Shown piece after piece: positions 1-8,027 of a DNA stretch of 64,000 nucleotides; the first letter of the stretch is position 1, and the number at the start of each line of letters is the position of its first letter. Source of the stretch: Calditrichia bacterium (GTDB taxonomy: Bacteria > Calditrichota > Calditrichia > RBG-13-44-9 > J075). A model generated the notes under the pieces. It ran no database searches. It saw only the letters and a program-made list of their open reading frames with translations, and was not told where the DNA came from. Position numbers and translations under genes: made by a program. The DNA is taken from assembly GCA_028284905.1 (NCBI GenBank), contig JANQQU010000035.1:112193-176192 (forward strand), written 5' to 3'.

Positions 1-1615
1 GCTCGGAATTCTTCGCTTTCTGGAGCAGGTAGTAAATTGCTTCGATCTGGACGTCCTGATTCTTATCGGCAACCAATGATTCCACCTGTTCGGAAAGATT
101 CGCACTGCGGTTGCGTGTCGCCATTTTTAAGGCCTGGCGACGAATATCTGCGGAATTGTGGCCCATCAGTCGTTCCAGGTAGGGAATAAATCGGTCGCTT
201 TCCACATTCTCCAGTAAATTGAGAATGTAAAGAATCTGGCGTTCATTATTACCGTCGAGCACTTTCAGGCAGCTTTCAAAAACCGAGGCATCCTGCGGGG
301 TAACGACCTGGTCTTCCAGGTCTATCGTGCGTTTTTCAATTGCGGTGCGGAAAGCCTGCACATATTCGCGGCGAATGTTTATAATCAAAATAATCCAGAT
401 TGCAATAAAACCGAACACCAGGTAGCTGATCGTTCCGATGCCAATATTAAAAACGGTGGTCATGACAATCAGCAGCACGCCGCCAATACCGGTGGCAAAG
501 CTATCGACAAATACATCAATAAACGATTTTACCTGGGGTTTGATGCTCGAGGGAATTGGCAATGCCAGTAATTCAATTCCGGATTTATTCACCGACTGCT
601 TCAAGCTGCCATCAGCGACTTTGACAAAAATTGCTGCCCACAATTCCGGATAAACCAGAATCGATATGGCCCCGAATAGAATGCCGATGGGTAATAAAAA
701 CAAAGAGGGACCAACACCGAAGGAGCGCATTAAGCGGCCGGTAACAAATAGCTGTATCACCAAAGAAACAATGCTAAGATTCGATAACCAGAAGCCAAAA
801 AATGCCGTCCGCTCATCTTTATCAGTAATCAATTCTTTAACCATTGCCTTGTATTGATAATCGACCAGATTAGCAACAATAACACTGACGCATACGATGC
901 CGGCGAGATAAAGCAGGTGGCGGGAGCTTTTTAATAATTTAAACGGGTTGCTGGATGTTTCCCCGGATTGGCTTTGCCGTTTGCGCTGCCGGGCATCACT
1001 GCTTTCCCCGTGTTCCCGCATTTTCCAGACAGCTTGCAGGATAATCAGGCAAACGACCATCAGTCCGATACAAATCAGCAGCAGATTTTCTGTGCCGTAA
1101 ATTTTAGCGAGGTTGGCGAGGTAACCACCAAATATTCCCCCGGAAATTGCCCCGGCACCAACGACGCCCAACAGCCGTTTTGCCTGCCGTGCATTGAATA
1201 CGTAATTGGTTAAAATCCAGAATTGCGAGGTAGCGATGACACCATAAATCGCGACCCAGGTATAAAATCCGTATAAAAACCAGCGGCCCTGCACAGAGAT
1301 GTTGAAAGTAAGCAATAACCAGAAAATTATCAGGCTGATGATGATTAAAATAACCGTGCTGCGCATCAGGATATTTAGCGATACTTTCCGGGAAAATCGG
1401 GAGTAGACCGTAGTAACGACCGCCGCAGTGAGGGCGACCAGAATAAAAACGATGGGAAGTTCGTTGACTGCCAGGCTGGCGAGAAAGAGGGATTCGCGTA
1501 CCGATTTTAACATCACCAAACAGAAAATGACCGCGAAGATGTAAAAGAACATCAAAAGGGTGCGGGTTGCTTCTCCTTCGCGGATATCAAACAATTTTTG
1601 CAGCAGGTTTTTCAT
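1..1615 (-). CDS. Npt-type MFS nucleotide translocase-like transporter with C-terminal HEAT repeats (partial)
   Basis: The frame is open from an ATG at 1615 down to the window edge, giving 538 visible codons with the C terminus missing. The first ~420 residues are strongly hydrophobic, with about 12 predicted helices. The start (KNLLQKLFDIREGEATR, then helices containing SVRESLFL) resembles the ATP/ADP translocase-like (TLC/Npt) branch of the MFS. From about residue 440 the protein turns hydrophilic and shows helical pairs typical of HEAT repeats (for example RFIPYLERLMGHNSADIRRQ). This transporter-HEAT architecture is known in FCB and chlamydial relatives. The substrate cannot be read from sequence; nucleotide exchange is only suggested by the family. 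A promoter at 1644-1672 serves it. The SD before the start is weak (AGAAAG). Confidence 0.8.
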   Translation of the reverse strand, partial: MKNLLQKLFDIREGEATRTLLMFFYIFAVIFCLVMLKSVRESLFLASLAVNELPIVFILVALTAAVVTTVYSRFSRKVSLNILMRSTVILIIISLIIFWLLLTFNISVQGRWFLYGFYTWVAIYGVIATSQFWILTNYVFNARQAKRLLGVVGAGAISGGIFGGYLANLAKIYGTENLLLICIGLMVVCLIILQAVWKMREHGESSDARQRKRQSQSGETSSNPFKLLKSSRHLLYLAGIVCVSVIVANLVDYQYKAMVKELITDKDERTAFFGFWLSNLSIVSLVIQLFVTGRLMRSFGVGPSLFLLPIGILFGAISILVYPELWAAIFVKVADGSLKQSVNKSGIELLALPIPSSIKPQVKSFIDVFVDSFATGIGGVLLIVMTTVFNIGIGTISYLVFGFIAIWIILIINIRREYVQAFRTAIEKRTIDLEDQVVTPQDASVFESCLKVLDGNNERQILYILNLLENVESDRFIPYLERLMGHNSADIRRQALKMATRNRSANLSEQVESLVADKNQDVQIEAIYYLLQKAKNSE

Positions 1616-1643
1616 ATGCTTTCTATTGTGATAATGTCTGCAT

Positions 1644-1672
1644 AACATAAGGGTATGGGACCTTTTTTGCAA
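1644..1672 (-). promoter_or_regulatory. Predicted sigma70-type promoter of the translocase-like gene
   Basis: Read on the minus strand, TTGCAA (1672-1667) and TATGTT (1649-1644) are separated by exactly 17 nt. This places a transcript start about 20 nt before the ATG at 1615. Sequence inspection only. Confidence 0.5.
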
Positions 1673-1787
1673 TAACTATTAGGCATAAAGGGCTTATGAA
1701 AAACGCTTCGGATGAAGATGAAAAAAACTTCTGAATTATGGAAAAATGTTGAATAAATGGATATTTACTGGGTAATATAATTAGAAG

Positions 1788-2366
1788 ATGAAAACGATAA
1801 CGCACCAGGAAACCGACAAGGACTTGATCGAAGCCTGTCAGAGCGGCAGCAAAGACGCCTTCGAACAGCTGACGCACCGCTACTACGAGAAAGCATTTGG
1901 GATTGCCATGGTTCATTTGGGAAACCGCGATGTTGCACTGGATATCTCTCAGGAAGCGTTCGTGCGGATTTATCGCAATATCGCTAAGCTGGATGCGGAG
2001 CGCCCTTTTGGTGCCTGGTTGTATACAATCACTCGTAACCTCTGCCGGAATTATGTCGAACGCCAACGGAAGCGGCGCACTGTATTCAGTGATTTCTTTG
2101 CCGGGAACCAGCAAAAACTGGTGGAGATTCCCCAGGAAAGCAGCGATGATCTTGAACAACTGGAGCGGAAGCGGCAATTGTGGGATGGGCTTAATCAACT
2201 CTCTGAGGCGGACCGGGAAATTATCGTTCTGAAAGATTTTGAAGATTTTAGCTACAAAGAGATCGCAGAGATTCTGGGAATACCCAATGGATCGGTAATG
2301 TCCCGATTGTATTATGCCCGGAAAAGATTGGCAAAGGCGGTTCTGCAAGCAGTGGGAAGTGAATAG
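1788..2366 (+). CDS. ECF-family RNA polymerase sigma factor
   Basis: This 192-residue protein has the two-domain layout of group 4 (ECF) sigma factors. Region 2 (residues ~25-90) carries the core-binding DISQEAFVRIYRN segment and the -10-recognition GAWLYTITRNLCRNY segment. Region 4 (~135-188) contains the LSEADREIIVLKDFEDFSYKEIAEIL helix-turn-helix and the invariant SRLYYARKRL end. It should direct RNA polymerase to a small set of stress or envelope promoters. The next gene looks like its membrane anti-sigma factor, so it is probably held inactive at the inner membrane. The SD is weak (TTAGAAG), and a possible TTGAAT-18-TAATAT promoter at 1749-1778 lies so close that the leader would be only a few bases. 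Confidence 0.93.
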   Translation: MKTITHQETDKDLIEACQSGSKDAFEQLTHRYYEKAFGIAMVHLGNRDVALDISQEAFVRIYRNIAKLDAERPFGAWLYTITRNLCRNYVERQRKRRTVFSDFFAGNQQKLVEIPQESSDDLEQLERKRQLWDGLNQLSEADREIIVLKDFEDFSYKEIAEILGIPNGSVMSRLYYARKRLAKAVLQAVGSE

Positions 2367-2496
2367 GAATAAATCATTGGCAAATGGGCAAAAAAAAATT
2401 GATGATCAGGATGTTATTTATATGTTTTGCCTTACTACGGTAAGTTCTAAATGATAAAAAGTTGTAACCATAAAATGATAAACACAACTGAGATAC

Positions 2497-2949
2497 ATGA
2501 CGCAGATTGAAGAAAAAATTAAGCAATTAATGATGAAACACCTCGATGGCGAAAGCACGCCGGCAGAGGAAAAGGAACTCGCTGATTTGCTGGAGAAATA
2601 TCCGGCCTATCGCGACGAACTGAATATGTTTCAACAGTTAAAGAAGGAGACTGGTGAAATGAAAAATGATATGTTACCCGAACTGGTCTGGGAAGATTAC
2701 TGGCAAAAATTATATAACAAGATGGAGCGTGGTGTCAGTTGGCTGCTAATTTCCCTTGGCACAGTAATATTGGTAAGCTTTGGCCTCTATCAAATGTTGC
2801 TCGGTATTGTCAGAGCGACGAATGCTCCCTTTCTAATCAAATTTGGTTTATTAGCGTTAATTGTTGGTGGTGTTATTCTGCTGGTATCGGTGATACGTGA
2901 GAAATTATTACTGCGGAAGCATGATAAATATAAGGAGGTTCGGCGATGA
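2497..2949 (+). CDS. Putative transmembrane anti-sigma factor
   Basis: This 150-residue protein has a charged N-terminal part beginning MTQIEEKIKQLMMKHLDGE and continuing with STPAEEKELADLLEKYPAYRDEL. That is the short helical pattern seen in anti-sigma domains lacking the zinc-binding HxxxCxxC. Two hydrophobic helices follow at about residues 80-102 and 110-130, then a basic tail. Its place directly after an ECF sigma gene and its cytosolic-domain-plus-membrane layout support the role; no database match was possible. The stop overlaps the next start by 4 bp (ATGA), so the two are translationally coupled. Confidence 0.7.
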   Translation: MTQIEEKIKQLMMKHLDGESTPAEEKELADLLEKYPAYRDELNMFQQLKKETGEMKNDMLPELVWEDYWQKLYNKMERGVSWLLISLGTVILVSFGLYQMLLGIVRATNAPFLIKFGLLALIVGGVILLVSVIREKLLLRKHDKYKEVRR

Positions 2950-3263
2950 TTGTGACGTCAACGGAGTTTGTGCCGGAAAAGAAAATCATAAAATCATTCG
3001 GAGTTGCCCGTGGGAATAGCATCCGCGCCCGCCATTTGGGAAAAGATATCGTCGCAGCTTTAAAAACTTTGGTCGGCGGGGAAATTGAAGAGTATACCAA
3101 ATTAATTGCGGAATCCCGGGAACAGGCACTGGAACGCATGATGGAAGAGGCCCGTAAGATGGGCGCGAATGCGGTGATCAATGTGCGCTTTACGACCTCG
3201 GCAGTAATGGCTAACGCCGCAGAAATCCTTGCTTATGGCACAGCTGTTTTAGTGGAAGATTAG
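2946..3263 (+). CDS. YbjQ/DUF74 family protein
   Basis: The 105-residue protein matches the YbjQ (UPF0145, PF01906) family in length and pattern: an N-terminal VTSTEFVPEKKI strand, a GNSIRARHLGKD segment, the GGEIEEYTKLIAESREQA helix, and the conserved GANAVINVRF motif, ending in an AYGTAVLVE strand. The family forms soluble pentamers and is labelled heavy-metal-binding by homology; its real function is not established. It is coupled to the anti-sigma gene by a 4-bp overlap and is preceded by AAGGAGG, so it is probably part of the sigma factor operon. Confidence 0.88.
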   Translation: MIVTSTEFVPEKKIIKSFGVARGNSIRARHLGKDIVAALKTLVGGEIEEYTKLIAESREQALERMMEEARKMGANAVINVRFTTSAVMANAAEILAYGTAVLVED

Positions 3264-3374
3264 CCCGGGAAGGATACAGCTGCGTGCCTTGAGTGCTAAA
3301 ATTAACCTCTGTTGAAATCGCTATAAATACCTTTTAAGTTAAACGAGCAACCAAAACAGATGGAGGGTAATAGC

Positions 3375-3623
3375 ATGAACTCATTGGCGACCTCAGCAAC
3401 TTTTTTCGGCTGGTGCACTGTTATCAATGTAGGCATTTTATTATTTAGCCTGTTGATGATCAGTCTCTTGAAGCATTGGATCGGAACGATCAGTGCACGT
3501 TTATTTGGCATTACTGAAGCAGAGGGAAAGGCCACTTTTTTCCGGGTGTTCCAGCAATATCGATTCTCGATTGTTTTGTTCAACCTCGTACCTTATATCG
3601 CTTTAAAAATTATGGCTGGATAA
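3375..3623 (+). CDS. DUF6868-like small membrane protein
   Basis: This small protein is 82 residues from the ATG at 3375, which is preceded by GGAGGG with 7 nt spacing; an in-frame ATG at 3360 overlaps that SD and is unlikely. It has two transmembrane helices, with the characteristic FFGWCTVINVGIL at the start of the first and VLFNLVPYIALKI in the second. This matches my memory of DUF6868. No enzymatic residues are visible and the function is unknown. A strong bidirectional terminator follows at 3653-3692. Confidence 0.72.
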   Translation: MNSLATSATFFGWCTVINVGILLFSLLMISLLKHWIGTISARLFGITEAEGKATFFRVFQQYRFSIVLFNLVPYIALKIMAG

Positions 3624-3652
3624 CCAGGATAGCTTCTAATTTCACATTTGAG

Positions 3653-3692
3653 AAAAAAATAGCCTGATGATTAATCATCAGGCTATTTTTTT
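3653..3692. terminator. Bidirectional intrinsic terminator
   Basis: A perfect 10-bp stem (AGCCTGATGA / TCATCAGGCT) with a TTAA loop is flanked by seven A on the left and seven T on the right. It can stop both the plus-strand DUF6868 gene and the convergent minus-strand TPR gene. Confidence 0.92.
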
Positions 3693-3712
3693 AAATCGAT
3701 AGGTAAATTGAG

Positions 3713-5569
3713 TTAATTATTCAAACGAATAATATGGCCGAGGTTCAGTCTCAGCACGGTCAGCTCCCGGTTTACCCGCGGCGCATCTTGTTTAAAACGG
3801 ATATTGGCCAATACACCTTCGTAAAGGCGGGCGTTCTCTAACCTGTCCCGCAAAGCCTCCGGCGATATTCCCCGGGAATAATTGGATAGCAGCCACTTCA
3901 TGATATCATAGCCGAGCAAATGAAATTGCTGCGGCGTTTCACGCATCTCGGTTCGGAACCGATTCATAAATGCCTGATAATTGGGAGAATCGGGATCGTA
4001 ATAGCCAGCAGTTGTATATACCAACCCTTCCAGATGCTGGCGATTTTTTCTCAGCATCAGCGGATCATTCCAGCCCTCGTTGCCAATAAGTGTCGTACGG
4101 ATATTGCTGAACGCGAGCTGCTTGGCGAAAAACTGGATGAAATCCGGATTTCTAATAACGATCAATAAGCCATCAATACCAGTGGAAGGAAGGTCGGTAG
4201 AATCGATGCGGGTGCCGGTGCGGCTAGGCTTAAAAATATCATTAAGATAAGTGCGATACTTCCGGCGAATAAGATCTTCACCAACAGTGGAGTCACTTTG
4301 CACAACGGAATCCCGGTAGGCCAGGTAGAATCCTTCCCGCCAGATTGCCCGGAATTGCCGGGTAAAATCCTGCGCGGTTTCGTAATACCATTGAGTGGTA
4401 ATTACCTCACTGCCATTCTCTTCTGCGGTTTTCTGGAAACTTTCGACAAAATCCTGACCATAATTATTGACCGGCGCGATAATCGCCAGACGTTTTACCG
4501 CCAATTCTTTTGCAGCATATTCTCCGAGGAATCGCCCCTTGGTTTTTGTATCGGGATTAATCTGAAAAGTGTAAGGACTAAGATTCGCCAGGCCATGCTG
4601 GGAGCTAAGCGGAACAACATACGGTTGCTTTTCATAACGGGAAACCAGCGCCAGACTGGCATTTTGATCGGTATTGAGAGGACCGATAACACAGAGCGGT
4701 TGACCCGCTTCAATCTCTCGTTCAACGGTATTCAGAGCGTTAACAACTGTCGGTTCCACATCAGTAGTGGTTAATTCCAGCTTGCTGCCGGGGTTGCGCC
4801 GTTTGTATTCTTTCAGCGCATATTCCATTCCCGCGACCATCGCTTCGGAGGTCTTTTGCACTTGCGGCTCAAGAGATTTCAGGAAAAGGAAACGGTTGCC
4901 GCTGCGGGTAAGCGTGCTGCCAGTGTCGTCGCCACCAAGCATGCGCCGTGCTTCCTCGGTAAAGATATGATCCGGCTGCTCCCGCAGAAAGGCGCGTAGC
5001 AAACGCCGGGCTTCATTATTCTGTCCGGATTGGGCCAGCTTTCTTGCCCGGGCCAATTTGACGAGACCATCCAGCAAAGGGTTGGCATGGCGCATCTGGA
5101 ATGCTTCCAGATCACCTTCGGCCACATAATTTGCCATGGTTTCGTAAATATAACCGGCGCTGATTTTACGTAAGCGTGGATCGCGGGTGGTTTTAATTAC
5201 CGTAATCCATTCTTCCACGGCTTCGTTATACTTGCGCAATTTAAAAAGGGTATTGCCGAGTAAATGATGAACATCGTCGGTATAGGCACTTTCCGGGTGC
5301 TTGGTGAAAAAATATTTACAGACGACTTCAGCGTTGGTATAATTGCTCAGTTTATAGTAGGATTTTGCCAGCATCAAACGGACCCCGGTAATGTATTGCC
5401 CATTGGGATACTGCTGAAGCATTTCCAGAAATGTATTTTGCGCGGACTGAAAACTGCCACTTTTATACGCATCCAAACCGGCATCAAACTTGGTCTTTTC
5501 CGCGGAAGTTTGCGCGAATGCCAGTGAGAAAAATGTGAGAACCAGGAAGAGCGACATGCATCTTTTCAA
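3713..5569 (-). CDS. TPR domain fused to periplasmic ligand-binding protein
   Basis: I favour a TTG start at 5569 because AGAGGAGA lies 5 nt upstream; an ATG at 5614 would add 15 residues before the signal peptide and lacks a good SD. From the TTG there is a signal peptide (CMSLFLVLTFFSLAFAQ). About 200 residues of tetratricopeptide-like repeats follow (FDAGLDAYKSGSFQSAQNTF, YKLSNYTNAEVV, LFKLRKYNEAVEEW). Then comes a ~370-residue type I periplasmic binding fold of the branched-chain amino-acid receptor type (VIGPLNTDQNASLALVSRY, AIIAPVNNYGQDFVESF). The same order, TPR then binding fold, occurs in the PBP activator LpoA. A peptidoglycan role is therefore possible but unproven. It is monocistronic, with its own promoter at 5703-5731. 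Confidence 0.85.
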   Translation of the reverse strand: MKRCMSLFLVLTFFSLAFAQTSAEKTKFDAGLDAYKSGSFQSAQNTFLEMLQQYPNGQYITGVRLMLAKSYYKLSNYTNAEVVCKYFFTKHPESAYTDDVHHLLGNTLFKLRKYNEAVEEWITVIKTTRDPRLRKISAGYIYETMANYVAEGDLEAFQMRHANPLLDGLVKLARARKLAQSGQNNEARRLLRAFLREQPDHIFTEEARRMLGGDDTGSTLTRSGNRFLFLKSLEPQVQKTSEAMVAGMEYALKEYKRRNPGSKLELTTTDVEPTVVNALNTVEREIEAGQPLCVIGPLNTDQNASLALVSRYEKQPYVVPLSSQHGLANLSPYTFQINPDTKTKGRFLGEYAAKELAVKRLAIIAPVNNYGQDFVESFQKTAEENGSEVITTQWYYETAQDFTRQFRAIWREGFYLAYRDSVVQSDSTVGEDLIRRKYRTYLNDIFKPSRTGTRIDSTDLPSTGIDGLLIVIRNPDFIQFFAKQLAFSNIRTTLIGNEGWNDPLMLRKNRQHLEGLVYTTAGYYDPDSPNYQAFMNRFRTEMRETPQQFHLLGYDIMKWLLSNYSRGISPEALRDRLENARLYEGVLANIRFKQDAPRVNRELTVLRLNLGHIIRLNN

Positions 5570-5702
5570 GGGAGTCTCCTCTGGGATTTGGAATTTATAG
5601 GTTTTTATTGCCATATGTTTTTAACTGGATGATTTAATGTGGTGGAATGTCGATAGTATTCTGTAATTGTCTAAAATTTATAAAAAAACGTAAAGACTTG
5701 AA

Positions 5703-5731
5703 AATATAAGGCGTTCGCGGAAGAATGTCAA
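5703..5731 (-). promoter_or_regulatory. Consensus sigma70 promoter of the TPR-binding-protein gene
   Basis: On the minus strand TTGACA (5731-5726) and TATATT (5708-5703) are separated by exactly 17 nt. The predicted transcript start is near 5696, about 127 nt before the TTG start. Confidence 0.75.
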
Positions 5732-5765
5732 TTTGAGATGTGTTTTTCTTGTAGTTATCCATGGC

Positions 5766-5794
5766 TTGATTCTCGATTTCGAACCCTGTATATT
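5766..5794 (+). promoter_or_regulatory. Predicted promoter of the moaA-moaCB operon
   Basis: TTGATT at 5766 and TATATT at 5789 are separated by 17 nt. Initiation near 5801 would make a ~150-nt leader containing the predicted Moco riboswitch. Confidence 0.65.
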
Positions 5795-5844
5795 CAACAG
5801 ACTAAAAATAGAGAGTAATAGATTTGTAGCACAAGGTTAAACAT

Positions 5845-5945
5845 CACTCCGAGCCAAAACGTCTAAGTATTCACCTGAATATAAGATGTCCGGCCGATAG
5901 GGTGATACCGGAAACGGGATCGCCTTCCGTGTTTGAAAAGGAGCG
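5845..5945 (+). promoter_or_regulatory. Predicted Moco RNA motif (molybdenum-cofactor riboswitch)
   Basis: The leader of moaA has a 5' CACTCCGAGCC, a small hairpin (TATTC-ACCT-GAATA), a CCGGCC...CCGG stem region, and a 3' segment CGCCTTCCGTGTTTGAAAAG. From memory these align with the E. coli moaA leader (CGCCUCCCGUAUCUGGAAAG). CTCC at 5847-5850 can pair with GGAG at 5940-5943, which is the Shine-Dalgarno of moaA, as in the P1 helix of the E. coli element. This suggests translational repression when cofactor is bound. The call rests on remembered motif similarity plus genomic position; covariance scoring was not possible. Confidence 0.7.
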
Positions 5946-5950
5946 AAATT

Positions 5951-7006
5951 ATGAAGCGCCGTAATACTATAGACGGTCTTCAACAGGCAATATCCCCCCA
6001 GGAAGTCAATTCCCCGAATACGCTGATAGATAATTGGGGCCGCCGGATCGACTACGTCCGCTTGGCTGTTACCGATCGCTGTAATTTACGCTGTATTTAC
6101 TGCATGCCGGAAAAGATGCGTTTTTTGCCTCGTAAGGAAATTCTGACTTTCGAGGAAATGGAGCGAACCCTGCGCATATTGGCCGGAATGGGCATTCAAA
6201 AAGTGCGGATTACCGGTGGCGAACCATTTGTGCGAAGAGGACTGAGCGAATTTTTGGAACGCATTAATAATATTTCCGGAATCGAACGCATCCATATTAC
6301 CAGTAATGGCGTGTTGTTGCCGCCCTATCTGGACGATTTGAAGCGGTTGGGTATTGCCGGTGTGAATCTTAGCCTGGACAGCCTGGACCGGGAGCGTTTT
6401 TATAAGATGACCCGCCGGGACGATCTGCCGGATGTGATGACCGCTATGGAAGGGATGATTGCCCGGGAAATTCCGCTGAAGATCAATGTTGTTTTGATGG
6501 AAGGGAAAAATATCGAGGATGTTATTCCGATGGCAGCACTGACCAGAAAATATCCGGTGGATGTCCGCTTTATCGAGGAAATGCCCTTTAACGGCACCGA
6601 CAATGGTAAACAGCGTTTGCGCTGGGATTATAAACGGATTCTGGAAAAGCTCAAGGAATCCTATCCGGATATTTACAAACTGGAAGACCCACCGGCATCC
6701 ACGGCAATGAATTATGCAATTCCCGGTCACCTTGGTAACGTGGGCATTATTGCCGGATTTAGCCGAACATTTTGCGGCACCTGTAATCGTATCCGGATTA
6801 ATGCCCGGGGAATGCTGCAGACCTGCCTCTATGGCGATGGGGTGCTGGATGTAAGGGAGTTGCTCCGTAACGGGTCCAGCGATGAGGAAGTCGCAGACTT
6901 CTTCCGCTTGCATATCGGGCAGCGCGCTAAAGATGGCTGGGCTGCAGAGAAACAACGCTTGAAAGTGCGGGAAGTAAGCACATCGATGTCCACCATTGGT
7001 GGATAA
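5951..7006 (+). CDS. moaA: GTP 3',8-cyclase MoaA
   Basis: This radical-SAM enzyme makes 3',8-cyclo-GTP in the first step of molybdopterin synthesis. The start at 5951 is chosen because AAGGAG lies 7 nt upstream; an in-frame TTG at 5933 overlaps the riboswitch. The N-terminal [4Fe-4S] cluster motif is C44-x3-C48-x2-C51 (DRCNLRCIYC). The SAM-binding TGGEP follows. The C-terminal cluster motif is FCGTCNRIRI followed by a Cys 13 residues after the second one, and the protein ends in the Gly-Gly tail required for activity. At 351 residues it has normal length. It is first in an operon with the moaC-moaB fusion, which starts 72 nt downstream. Confidence 0.97.
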   Translation: MKRRNTIDGLQQAISPQEVNSPNTLIDNWGRRIDYVRLAVTDRCNLRCIYCMPEKMRFLPRKEILTFEEMERTLRILAGMGIQKVRITGGEPFVRRGLSEFLERINNISGIERIHITSNGVLLPPYLDDLKRLGIAGVNLSLDSLDRERFYKMTRRDDLPDVMTAMEGMIAREIPLKINVVLMEGKNIEDVIPMAALTRKYPVDVRFIEEMPFNGTDNGKQRLRWDYKRILEKLKESYPDIYKLEDPPASTAMNYAIPGHLGNVGIIAGFSRTFCGTCNRIRINARGMLQTCLYGDGVLDVRELLRNGSSDEEVADFFRLHIGQRAKDGWAAEKQRLKVREVSTSMSTIGG

Positions 7007-7078
7007 ATGGAATAGAAAATCTGCAATGGGGAGTCCCTGAAAGTTTGCAGATAATGAGTTTATACAGAGAAGGAGTTT

Positions 7079-7990
7079 ATGATGATTGATGTTAGTCCCA
7101 AGTTTAAAACATTACGGTATGCGATGGCAAAAGGTACTTTGATCACCAGCCCGGAAACAGTGAACCGGGTATTGGATCGCACTGTGCCGAAAGGCGATGT
7201 GCTGGAAGTGGCCCGTGCCGGCGGGATAAATGCTGCCAAGCGCTGTTCGGATTGGATGATATTCTGTCACAATATGCCCCTCGATTGGGTGGATCTGAAA
7301 TTTGAATTTGAGGAAGATCGTATCAAGGTGTTTGCGGAGACCCGGGCGATCTGGAAAACCGGCGTGGAAATGGAAGCGATTGCGGCAGTAACTGGGGCGA
7401 TGCTCAATATGTACGATATGTTGAAACCGCTTGATGATAATCTGACGATCAGTTCGGTTAAGTTGGTTAAGAAAAAAGGCGGAAAAGGGGATTACCGCGA
7501 TGGCTTTGAGAAGAATTTAAAAACTGCTGTTCTGGTAATTTCGGATTCGACATTTGCCGGCGAACGGGAAGACAAATCCGGGAAAATCATTCAGAAGTTT
7601 CTTGAGAACCAGCCGATCGATGTAACGAACTACGAAGTGTTGCCGGACGAAAAGGATCAAATCAGTGAACGACTGCGGCAGCTGGCCGATGATGAAGGCA
7701 TCGATCTTATTTTCACCACTGGAGGTACTGGCCCCGGACCGCGGGATGTAACCCCGGAAGCTACGGCAGCGGTTATTGTGAAACCATTACCCGGCGTTGC
7801 GGAAGCAATTCGCAAGCATGGTAAGGATCGCACACCCTACGCGATGCTTTCCCGCGAGGCCTGCGGTATGCGTAATGATACCATCATTATAAATCTTCCC
7901 GGAAGTTCCAAGGGAGCACTGGAAAGTGTGCAGGCGATATTTCCCGGAATTCTACACGCCTTTCCGATGATGCGGGGATTTGGTCATTAA
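7079..7990 (+). CDS. Bifunctional MoaC-MoaB (cyclic pyranopterin monophosphate synthase / molybdopterin adenylyltransferase-like)
   Basis: A 303-residue fusion. Residues 1-~145 are MoaC, with its active-site residues in place: K38 (KGDV), H64, E97 and E99 in TGVEMEA, D113 and K116 in MYDMLK, and the KKGGKGD loop. The usual CHP reads C-H-N here. Residues ~147-303 are the MoaB/MogA fold, with VISDST, TTGGTGPGPRDVTPEAT and NLPGSSKGA. The first half converts cyclo-GTP to cPMP; the second should bind or adenylylate molybdopterin. MoaC-MoaB fusions are known in Bacteroidota relatives. AGGAG is 3 nt from ATG 7079 and 6 nt from ATG 7082, so the second ATG may be the real start. No moaD, moaE or moeA is in the window. 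Confidence 0.93.
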   Translation: MMIDVSPKFKTLRYAMAKGTLITSPETVNRVLDRTVPKGDVLEVARAGGINAAKRCSDWMIFCHNMPLDWVDLKFEFEEDRIKVFAETRAIWKTGVEMEAIAAVTGAMLNMYDMLKPLDDNLTISSVKLVKKKGGKGDYRDGFEKNLKTAVLVISDSTFAGEREDKSGKIIQKFLENQPIDVTNYEVLPDEKDQISERLRQLADDEGIDLIFTTGGTGPGPRDVTPEATAAVIVKPLPGVAEAIRKHGKDRTPYAMLSREACGMRNDTIIINLPGSSKGALESVQAIFPGILHAFPMMRGFGH

Positions 7991-8027
7991 TCTGAAACGA
8001 TCGCTGCTGTAAAAACTTACCTGTTAG

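Noticed and set aside
1623..2348. Long minus-strand open frame (241 codons) opposite the ECF sigma gene
   Set aside because: The plus-strand frame encodes an unmistakable sigma factor; the minus frame has no SD and no recognisable domain, so it is a codon-bias shadow.
2460..2496. Autoregulatory ECF promoter (TGTAAC) before the anti-sigma gene
   Set aside because: The TGTAACC resembles some ECF -35 boxes but no matching second copy or clear -10 is present, so it is not supported.
5780..5800. TTCGAACC resembling a tRNA T-loop
   Set aside because: No acceptor, D or anticodon stems can be built around it; it lies in the spacer of the moaA promoter.
6086..6955. Minus-strand open frame of 289 codons opposite moaA
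   Set aside because: MoaA motifs on the plus strand are complete; the antisense product is Cys/His-rich only because it mirrors the cluster codons.
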